Program-made: the position numbers and the translations under genes
Part shown: positions 24,802 through 30,302 of the stretch, one piece after another
Layout of the letters: each line of letters starts with the position of its first letter
How positions within the stretch are numbered: the stretch's first letter is position 1
NCBI GenBank assembly: GCA_900770025.1
Contig: CAAGIW010000050.1
Span: 1-30,302 of the forward strand
DNA length: 30,302 nt
DNA from: an uncultured Prevotella sp.
GTDB lineage: Bacteria; Bacteroidota; Bacteroidia; Bacteroidales; Bacteroidaceae
Direction of reading: 5' to 3'
The notes under the pieces: generated by a model
Told to the model about the DNA's origin: nothing
The model's database searches: none
Seen by the model: only the letters and a program-made list of their open reading frames with translations

Positions 24802-26871
24802 TTATTTCCAGGCGTCGATGATGCCTTTGAAATCGGCTACCTTGAGTGATGCACCACCAATCAGGCCACCGTCGATGTCGGGTTTTGCAAACAGTTCGGG
24901 AGCGTTGCTTGCCTTGCAACTTCCACCATAGAGGATAGAAGTCTCCTCTGCCACCTCCTTGCCATATTTCTCTGCCACGGTGCTGCGGATAAAGGCGTGT
25001 ATTTCCTCAGCCTGCTCGGCTGTGGCGGTCTTGCCGGTACCGATAGCCCAGATGGGTTCGTATGCGATAATCACGTTCTTGAACTCCTCTGCGCTCAGGT
25101 TGAACACACTTCCTTCCAGTTCAGCCTTGCACACTTCGTTCTGCTTGTTGGCCTCGCGCTCCTCCAAACTCTCTCCGATGCAGAAGATAACCTTCAGACC
25201 GTTCTTCAGAGCCAGCAACACCTTCTCCTTCAATATCTCGGGAGTCTCACCATAATAGCCGCGACGCTCAGAGTGACCCAGGATAACATATTGTGCGCCT
25301 GTGCTCTTTACCATCTCTGCAGACACCTCGCCAGTGTATGCACCTTTCTCTTTGTCGGCGCAATTCTCGGCACCCAGTCCGATGATCTCTTGATTCAGGA
25401 ACTGTGCGATGCTTGCCAGATGGATAAAGGGAGTGCAGATTACCACGTCACAGTTGGGCTTCTCAACGTTCAGTGTGTCGTTCAGTTCCTTTGCCAGTGC
25501 TACACCTTCTTGCAGGTTCATGTTCATCTTCCAGTTGCCTGCCACGATTTTTTTTCTCATAATTCTCTTTCTCTTTAATAATTGAAATATCTTGTTAGAC
25601 TTCTCTTTCTTCCTTACCCACCGGCTCCATGCCCAAAGGCGGTCGGTGATGGTCAGTATCAACAGCGGCAACACATACCACGCAATGATGTATGCGATGC
25701 GCCTATCGGTAGAGTTCTCGGGCATCTTCCCTATCTCTGCCTGATTCAGCGGCAGGTCCAACTGTTCTTCCTCCGGCAGATTGTTGCAACTCCATTTGCG
25801 AATCACTATGCCATCTTTCAGCAGAATCAGTCCCGGGTTGCTTCGCACCATGGTCTGCAGCACCGTCATGTCGGTATGGCAGAAGGGATATTCGGCTCCT
25901 GTCAGCTGTTGCCACATCCTGATGCCCCGTTCGCTGCTTGCCGTAAGACAATAGAAGGGCACTCCCTCCTCGTAGGCGTATTCGTAGATCTGGTTGATGA
26001 GATCCAGTCGTCCATCATCCGCATCTTCCAACCGTGATGCCGTCAGCAGAAAGGTGTAGCCCTTGCGCCGCAATATCTGCTCCGTCACGTCCTCGTTGTT
26101 GTCGCACCGTGTGATGCTCAGATCACTTATCTCCGGTTCGTATCCCCTGCTTGTCTGCACCGTCTTGCTGTCCACAAAGGTCCAGGTGGAGTCGGGATAG
26201 TTGTCCAGCGTGAACTCTTTTCGCACGCCATCCTTCTGCAGGATGAAGGTGGTCTCAAACTGCGGTTGCTCGGCCCCCTCGGGTATCTCCATCTTTTTCA
26301 GTATGTCGGCCCCCGTATGATAGGGTCTGAAATCGAACAGCGGCAGATAATACAATCCCACACACGATACCGCCAGCACAAACACCACAGAATAGTTGAT
26401 TACTATCCACTGACTGCTGACGCCGATGAATCGCGGCATTCTTGTGGGCATGGCACACAGTGCAATGGTGCACGCCAGCAATGCAATGTTCTTCCATAGG
26501 GTCTCGGCGTGTGTCAGTTTCACCGCATCACCGAAGCATCCGCAGTCGCTCACGGGGTTGGCTACCACCAGCCACACCGATACGGCCGTCATCACCACCA
26601 TGAAGAGCAGTGCCAACCGCGCGGTGAGGCGCCGCCTGATGGCAAACAGCAGGCACACCCCAAGGCTAAACTCCAGTGCCGACAGCGTGACCGACATCAA
26701 GGTGAGCACGGAGTCGGGCAGTGCGCCCTGCAGCGACAACGCCTCCAAATAGTCGGCCATTTTGTAGTTGGTGCCCATAGGGTCCACCGCCTTCACGAAT
26801 CCCGACAGGACAAATGTGACAGCCACCACCATGCGGCACACGTTGACAACTATGGTCTTCAGTGCATTCAC
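24802..26871 (-). CDS. tpiA: In-frame fusion of DoxX-like membrane protein and triose-phosphate isomerase
   Basis: One frame of 689 codons from a GTG at 26871 whose GTGA overlaps the DUF1599 stop. Residues 1-437 are a DoxX/MauE-like protein: TM segments near 8-28, 55-78, 86-105, 125-142, 155-178 and 392-412, a periplasmic DCGCFG motif (C110, C112), and a thioredoxin-fold-like periplasmic region (about 190-390). Residues 438-689 are a complete TpiA with N9/K11, H96 and E168 (own numbering) in GNWKMN, LGHSERR and AYEPIWAIGTG. The linker RKKEKSNKIFQLLKRKRI is strongly basic, consistent with a cytoplasmic position. TpiA interconverts dihydroxyacetone phosphate and glyceraldehyde 3-phosphate. An internal start at 25560 (ATG, MRKKIVAGNWK) would give the normal 252-residue enzyme, so both forms may be made. 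Confidence 0.9.
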   Translation of the reverse strand: MNALKTIVVNVCRMVVAVTFVLSGFVKAVDPMGTNYKMADYLEALSLQGALPDSVLTLMSVTLSALEFSLGVCLLFAIRRRLTARLALLFMVVMTAVSVWLVVANPVSDCGCFGDAVKLTHAETLWKNIALLACTIALCAMPTRMPRFIGVSSQWIVINYSVVFVLAVSCVGLYYLPLFDFRPYHTGADILKKMEIPEGAEQPQFETTFILQKDGVRKEFTLDNYPDSTWTFVDSKTVQTSRGYEPEISDLSITRCDNNEDVTEQILRRKGYTFLLTASRLEDADDGRLDLINQIYEYAYEEGVPFYCLTASSERGIRMWQQLTGAEYPFCHTDMTVLQTMVRSNPGLILLKDGIVIRKWSCNNLPEEEQLDLPLNQAEIGKMPENSTDRRIAYIIAWYVLPLLILTITDRLWAWSRWVRKKEKSNKIFQLLKRKRIMRKKIVAGNWKMNMNLQEGVALAKELNDTLNVEKPNCDVVICTPFIHLASIAQFLNQEIIGLGAENCADKEKGAYTGEVSAEMVKSTGAQYVILGHSERRGYYGETPEILKEKVLLALKNGLKVIFCIGESLEEREANKQNEVCKAELEGSVFNLSAEEFKNVIIAYEPIWAIGTGKTATAEQAEEIHAFIRSTVAEKYGKEVAEETSILYGGSCKASNAPELFAKPDIDGGLIGGASLKVADFKGIIDAWK

Positions 26872-27428
26872 CCTGCCTCTTGCTCATTAAGTTTGATGAC
26901 ACCGAACACGGCATAGTTGATGATGTCCATATAGTTGGCGTCTATACCCTCGCTCACCAGCGTGTCTCCCTGCAGATTCTCTATCTCTTTGATACGCTCT
27001 ATCTTGGTCAGTATAAAGTCGGTATAACTGCTCACCCTCATGCCTCTCCACGCCTCATCATAGTCGTGATTCTTCTTCAGCATCAGTTTCAGGGCCTCGT
27101 TGGCAGCCTTGTCATACAGCGCCATGGCCTGCTGGTTGGTGATATCCACGGTGTCGGCAAATCCCTGCGCCAATTGTATCAGTCCCACGATGCCGTAGTT
27201 GATGAGGGCCACAAACTCCGGTTTGATGCCTTCGCCCACCATCGACACTTTCTTGATTTCCAAACTGCGTATGCGTTTGGCCTTGATAAAGAGCTGATCG
27301 GTGAGGGACGAGGGTCTGAGGATACGCCACGAAGCACCGTAGTCGTGCAATTTTTTCTCAAACAGCGTGCGGCACTCCTGCATGGCTTGTTCAAATTGCC
27401 CCTGCGTGTTCTTTCCGTGTGTGTCCAT
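26868..27428 (-). CDS. DUF1599 protein with internally duplicated domain
   Basis: 186 residues from ATG 27428. Two homologous halves are visible: KKLHDYGASWRILRPSSLTDQLFIK (read as KKLHDYGASWRILRP plus SSLTDQLFIK) at about 26-50, and KKNHDYDEAWRGMRVSSYTDFILTK at about 119-143, each followed by RI..LE/RIKEIE, an E-GI-P/AN motif and INY. This is the DUF1599 (nucleotide-modification-associated) pattern; the biochemical role is not established. A longer start at 27473 falls in the promoter -7 element and is rejected. It leads the operon with the DoxX-TpiA fusion, whose GTG overlaps its stop. Confidence 0.85.
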   Translation of the reverse strand: MDTHGKNTQGQFEQAMQECRTLFEKKLHDYGASWRILRPSSLTDQLFIKAKRIRSLEIKKVSMVGEGIKPEFVALINYGIVGLIQLAQGFADTVDITNQQAMALYDKAANEALKLMLKKNHDYDEAWRGMRVSSYTDFILTKIERIKEIENLQGDTLVSEGIDANYMDIINYAVFGVIKLNEQEAG

Positions 27429-27470
27429 ATCTCGTTTGTCGTTTGTTGTATCAGGCGTTCTACCTGTGTG

Positions 27471-27501
27471 CAAAATTAGGCATTTTGATGCAAACTACAA
27501 A
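27471..27501 (-). promoter_or_regulatory. Perfect Bacteroidetes promoter for the DUF1599-TpiA-SPOR-folE cluster
   Basis: Leftward TTTG (27501-27498), 19 nt, TAATTTTG (27478-27471). Transcription would start near 27465, 37 nt before the ATG at 27428. The -33 element lies inside the T-tract of the terminator of the preceding gene. Confidence 0.75.
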
Positions 27502-27529
27502 AAAAAAGGAGAAATCAATTCTCCTTTTT
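27499..27529 (-). terminator. Intrinsic terminator of the lipoprotein gene, overlapping its stop codon
   Basis: AAAAAGGAGAA (27503-27513) and TTCTCCTTTTT (27519-27529) form an 11-bp stem with loop ATCAA that includes most of the stop codon (27517-27515). Leftward the stem runs into nine T. The coding end (KKKKEN) supplies one arm. Confidence 0.8.
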
Positions 27530-27985
27530 CTTCTTGTTGATATATTTGATTTTGGCACAGAGCACGTCAAACTGCACCTGCAGGGAGTCGCGTTTGATGC
27601 GTGTACGGGTGAGCAAGTCCAGTGCTTGCGGCGTCACGCTGAGGTCTGCTTTCTCCCTTTCCACCTTGTTTTGCAGGTATTTGTAGTTGGCATTCACGGC
27701 CTGCAGGGCACTGTCCACCAGCGCCAACTCCTGCTGTGCCTGCCTCAGCGATATGTCTTGTTTCAGCTTCAAGGCCTCATGGCGGGCATGGATGGCCGTG
27801 GGGTAGATATACCTCAGCGAGTCGAGCACCTGCAGTGCCTCGGCATATTGCTTTCTATCATACATTGCCTCTGCCTCTTTCAGCAGTTTGTTGGCCTCTT
27901 CCTGTGCGTCACTGCGGCAACTTGTGGCAACCGTCATGCCCAGCACCACGGCGGCCATGCCTATCCAAACCTGTACTTTAGCCAT
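27515..27985 (-). CDS. Small coiled-coil lipoprotein of unknown function
   Basis: 156 residues from ATG 27985 (MAKVQVWIGMAAVVLGMTVATSC, lipidated Cys 23). In-frame ATGs at 28012 and 28024 would lengthen the N-region with QQQHVKR and cannot be excluded. The mature part has a TPR-like helix pair (EEANKLLKEAEAMYDRKQYAEALQVLDSL, here quoted in two parts: EEANKLLKEAEAMYDRK and QYAEALQVLDSL) and then a long helical stretch rich in Gln, Lys, Asp and Glu that should form a coiled coil, ending in KKKKEN. Likely an outer-membrane-anchored periplasmic scaffold. It follows the PAP2 gene on the same strand after about 130 bp. Confidence 0.8.
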   Translation of the reverse strand: MAKVQVWIGMAAVVLGMTVATSCRSDAQEEANKLLKEAEAMYDRKQYAEALQVLDSLRYIYPTAIHARHEALKLKQDISLRQAQQELALVDSALQAVNANYKYLQNKVEREKADLSVTPQALDLLTRTRIKRDSLQVQFDVLCAKIKYINKKKKEN

Positions 27986-28115
27986 CCTTTTCACGTGTTG
28001 TTGTTGGAGCATTTCATTGACCATCTGCCGTGTTTCTTTGCACCATATTTTGCTTTGGCGGGCAGACCGTCTATTGATAATAACGCAAACAGTACGGCTT
28101 TAGTATATAAGTTGC

Positions 28116-29798
28116 TCAGAAACTTACGCAGAAAGCACCGCCAATCACAAAGTTGTGCAGGGTTTTGTCTATGCTATAGCGCTGCGGTTCGGTCACTCCC
28201 GGCTCATCCAATTCCAGATATTTCTTGAAGTTGGGCGCACCTTTGTCCAAATAGCCGCAGGGGTCGTAGGTCAGTTCAAAGTTCTTGCGGGTCACGTCGT
28301 AATCCACAAACAGGCGCCACGAGAACGACTGCTTGTAGGCATAGGTGAGCGACAGGCCGGTGCCAAACTTTGTAGAGTTGCTTCCGCTCAGTGTCAGGTA
28401 GTCCCATTCCACGTCATAGGGAGTGCCTGACAGCCCCATGTAGGTTACTTCCACATTCATGGCATCCTGATTGCCCGTGACATTGTATTTCATGTCTAAC
28501 ACGTCGCCGGCAAAGTGGGCATTGATATCCAAGTCTTGTATCACGCTGCGACCCACCAACAGCTTGGTGCCCAAGGCGAATCGCTGCGACAGGGGGATGT
28601 TGAAATACACACCGAGGTCGCTGGTAAACTCGGTGATGTGGTCGGTTTCCACCTTCATCTCACGGGTTGCCACCCACGGGCCAAGCTCGGGTTCGATGCT
28701 CAACAGTTCGTCATACACGCTCTGATCCTCCTCGCTGATGACGTTCAGACCTTTCACGGGGGTGCTTCTCACACGCAGGCGCCCGCCCACGCCGACATAC
28801 TTATTGAAGAAGTAGGCTCCTTCTGCACCCACCACGGTAGAGGTCTTGAGGTCAAAGTGCTTGTTGAGGTCGTCCTCGTCGGCGGCTCCGCTGCCAAAGT
28901 CTAAGTTCTTGTTGCCTAAACCCACACCCATCGACACGCTGAAGAACGAGGGGTTGGTGATGATATTCTCTCCTCCGCTCAGGTCGTTACGCTTCAGTCC
29001 CTTCTCTTTGAACATCAGATCGGCCAGTCCATAGGCCACCTCAGTGGAGAAGATACCGATGCCCGCACCCGAGAGCACGTCGCTCACCCAGTGGCGGTTG
29101 TTCAGCACACGCATCACTCCAGTGGCGGTGGCCACACCATAACCGAAGATGGAGTACCAAGGACTGCGGGTGAGTCCGTATTCCTTGTGCAGGATGGTGG
29201 CACTCACAAAGGCCGTGGCGGTATGTCCCGAGGGCCACGAATTGCGCGTGCTTCCGTCGGGGCGCATCTCCTTGGCGCTGTATTTGATGGGGTTAACGAT
29301 AGCAGCCATGATGGCATACGACAGTGCGCCGCTGGCCAAATATCTGCCAAAACTGCTTCTACCCTCCACGCCTGCAAGGTTCAGACCCGTTGACAGGAAC
29401 ATGGGCACAAACTGTGTATAGTTGTCTATCTCCGAGTGGAAGTTGTACTTTATCAGTCGGTTGGCCGACTTCTTGTTGGTATAGTCCTGTCTGAAGCTCT
29501 CTTTCTCGCTCTTGGCGATGATACCTGCGATGAACAGGGGTATGCCCACATAAGTCTGATCGTCCCAAAAGGTATAGGGTTTGATGTCTTTGGCCGCTGC
29601 CAATGCAGGCAGTTCGGGGGCCGCAGGGGTCATGGGCATCATTTCCAACGCCACATTTCCGCCAGTATATTCATCCATTGTCAGCACGGGTTTCATTTCC
29701 GGAGTTTCCAGTTTCCATGTCTTCTCTTGTGTTGTGTCGGCAAAAAGACAGACAGCAGTGCTCATTGCCAACAAACATGTCATCAATGTTCTCTTCAT
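28116..29798 (-). CDS. PAP2-family phosphatase with predicted C-terminal beta-barrel
   Basis: 560 residues, about twice a plain PAP2 protein. After a signal peptide (MKRTLMTCLLAMSTAVCLFA) and a Pro/Ala-rich stretch comes a PAP2 domain (about 80-265) with all three motifs: KYSAKEMRP (172-180), PSGH (189-192) and R230-x5-H236-x3-D240. It would remove phosphate from lipid phosphates such as lipid A or undecaprenyl pyrophosphate on the periplasmic side. Residues about 285-560 alternate polar and aromatic residues in strand-like runs and end in a terminal Phe (FVIGGAFCVSF), as outer membrane beta-barrels do. The barrel is inferred from pattern. It appears to be transcribed with the coiled-coil lipoprotein. 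Confidence 0.87.
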   Translation of the reverse strand: MKRTLMTCLLAMSTAVCLFADTTQEKTWKLETPEMKPVLTMDEYTGGNVALEMMPMTPAAPELPALAAAKDIKPYTFWDDQTYVGIPLFIAGIIAKSEKESFRQDYTNKKSANRLIKYNFHSEIDNYTQFVPMFLSTGLNLAGVEGRSSFGRYLASGALSYAIMAAIVNPIKYSAKEMRPDGSTRNSWPSGHTATAFVSATILHKEYGLTRSPWYSIFGYGVATATGVMRVLNNRHWVSDVLSGAGIGIFSTEVAYGLADLMFKEKGLKRNDLSGGENIITNPSFFSVSMGVGLGNKNLDFGSGAADEDDLNKHFDLKTSTVVGAEGAYFFNKYVGVGGRLRVRSTPVKGLNVISEEDQSVYDELLSIEPELGPWVATREMKVETDHITEFTSDLGVYFNIPLSQRFALGTKLLVGRSVIQDLDINAHFAGDVLDMKYNVTGNQDAMNVEVTYMGLSGTPYDVEWDYLTLSGSNSTKFGTGLSLTYAYKQSFSWRLFVDYDVTRKNFELTYDPCGYLDKGAPNFKKYLELDEPGVTEPQRYSIDKTLHNFVIGGAFCVSF

Positions 29799-29831
29799 AC
29801 TCTATCGAATCTATTGGTTAAGTATTTTTTG

Positions 29832-29839
29832 CAAAATTA
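29832..29839 (-). promoter_or_regulatory. -7 element for the PAP2 gene
   Basis: TAATTTTG read leftward (29839-29832) matches TAnnTTTG and lies 34 bp before the start codon. The -33 position reads only CTTT, a weak match. Confidence 0.5.
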
Positions 29840-29910
29840 CGCTAAAGGCAACAAAAAGAAAGCCAGAATCCCTATTCTTTAAATATAATTAACTAAACTA
29901 CACAATCCAA

Positions 29911-29970
29911 AAACTGTTCATCGAATGCTTTTTTACGAGAGAACTGCTTTCGGTTTTCTTGATTGTCCCG
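29911..29970 (-). pseudogene. Fossil-like coding fragment, copy B (partner at 6913-6974)
   Basis: On the minus strand 29970-29911 encodes RDNQENRKQFSRKKAFDEQF and reaches a stop 15 nt later (at 29893-29895). It is about 84% identical in DNA to copy A, with differences mainly at synonymous positions. The frame is open upstream to the window edge but without family resemblance. The rest of the 435-bp gap 29799-30233 holds the PAP2 promoter, this fragment, and the repeats and promoter of the next gene; nothing else was recognised. Confidence 0.45.
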
Positions 29971-30108
29971 TGCTGCAAACGCAAAAGAGCATAGATAAAC
30001 AATGGGTACAGACAACGCTTTTGCACTTACAGTGCAGGATGATTGACTGCACCCTGCAACCAATTCGCCAAAAAGAGCATAAACATTCCGTAAAAAACAT
30101 GGACGATA

Positions 30109-30140
30109 ATTGCGTGTTTCAGTGAAAGTGATTAACTTTG
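30109..30140 (+). promoter_or_regulatory. Promoter match for the Rpn-family gene
   Basis: ATTG (30109-30112, one mismatch to TTTG), 20 nt, then TAACTTTG (30133-30140), a perfect -7. Transcription would begin near 30146, so the two 21-bp repeats lie in the leader. Confidence 0.5.
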
Positions 30141-30156
30141 CAAAGGAAGGATGCCA

Positions 30157-30200
30157 CCATCCTGCCGCAGAAGCAAAAACCATCCTGCCGCAGAAGCAAA
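30157..30200 (+). repeat. Two perfect 21-bp direct repeats in the leader of the Rpn-family gene
   Basis: The unit CCATCCTGCCGCAGAAGCAA plus A occurs at 30157-30177 and 30180-30200, separated by AA (period 23). A shorter related piece (GGATGCCACCAT) sits just before. The repeats end 33 bp before the start codon. Confidence 0.85.
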
Positions 30201-30233
30201 GACAGAAGACATACAACCAAACTCTGGAACGAT

Positions 30234-30302
30234 ATGGAAGTGAGCAACAAATACATACGATTTGACTGGGCCGTGAAGCGTATGCTTCGCGACAAGGCAA
30301 AC
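30234..30302 (+). CDS. Rpn family recombination-promoting nuclease / putative PD-(D/E)XK transposase (N-terminal fragment, cut by window edge)
   Basis: Only 23 codons are visible (MEVSNKYIRFDWAVKRMLRD, then KAN). The pattern KYIRFDWA.KR.LRDKAN is the typical opening of the large Bacteroidetes PDDEXK/Rpn transposase family, DNA nucleases thought to promote RecA-independent recombination and often present in many copies per genome. The catalytic core lies beyond the window. Identification relies on this short signature from memory of the family. Confidence 0.7.
   Translation, partial: MEVSNKYIRFDWAVKRMLRDKAN

Noticed and set aside
24773..24919. 49-residue N-terminal extension of the SPOR protein
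   Set aside because: It overlaps the end of tpiA, is Arg/Trp-rich, and would place the signal peptide internally.
27429..27473. Longer start of the DUF1599 protein
   Set aside because: The codon at 27473 lies in the -7 promoter element, so it would not be in the mRNA.
29893..30300. 135-codon minus-strand frame upstream of the PAP2 gene
   Set aside because: It runs antisense through the promoter, repeats and start of the Rpn-family gene and shows no family resemblance apart from the short fossil-like fragment at its end.
1..30302. tRNA and rRNA genes
   Set aside because: No cloverleaf with TTCGA-type arm and no rRNA-like stretch was recognised on reading; a tRNA search program would settle it.

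Overview
The window looks like a chromosomal segment from a member of the Bacteroidales, most likely Prevotellaceae. The reasons are a large BspA-type leucine-rich repeat protein with a C-terminal sorting-type tail, a start of the Bacteroidetes Rpn/PD-(D/E)XK transposase family, a DUF1599 protein, and many promoters of the Bacteroidetes form TTTG-N19..22-TAnnTTTG. No rRNA, tRNA or CRISPR array was recognised. Species cannot be named from the sequence alone.

Layout. (1) 1-5083, minus strand: a tripartite drug-type RND efflux operon, read as adaptor lipoprotein, HAE1-type permease, TolC-like outer membrane lipoprotein (cut by the window edge). A 270-bp region of short purine-rich and complementary pyrimidine-rich repeats sits between adaptor and permease. 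(2) 5317-6750, minus: CCA-adding/poly(A) polymerase family enzyme with an HD domain. (3) 6751-7752: about 1 kb without a convincing protein gene but full of structure: a 20-bp direct repeat in the leader of the previous gene, a fossil-like coding fragment that recurs near 29.9 kb, a two-part hairpin, nine 22-bp tandem units, and a candidate small RNA gene. (4) 7753-10599, minus: the BspA-like surface protein, preceded by a leader of about 340 nt containing a 129-nt nested hairpin. (5) 11120-18632, plus: a soluble triple-PAS histidine kinase, then a heavy-metal-type RND operon (His-rich adaptor, CzcA/CusA-like pump, TolC-like protein). It faces a convergent stand-alone receiver protein (18696-19046, minus). 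(6) 19112-22741: a divergent arabinose utilisation pair, an MFS sugar/H+ symporter (minus) and a secreted GH51 alpha-L-arabinofuranosidase (plus). (7) 22735-27428, minus: an apparent operon DUF1599, DoxX-like/TpiA fusion, SPOR protein, FolE and a small membrane-anchored protein. (8) 27515-29798, minus: PAP2 phosphatase with a predicted C-terminal beta-barrel, then a coiled-coil lipoprotein. (9) 30234-end, plus: start of an Rpn-family nuclease/transposase.

The most notable items are five. The triose-phosphate isomerase is in one uninterrupted frame with an upstream DoxX-like membrane protein, with a topology that would hold the isomerase on the cytoplasmic face. Two non-coding regions look like unannotated RNA genes or RNA leaders (7331-7575 and 10600-10975, both minus). 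The 22-bp array changes its 7-nt core once, halfway along. A pair of 57-bp fragments 23 kb apart differ almost only by synonymous codon changes. An orphan kinase and a lone receiver bracket the metal efflux operon.
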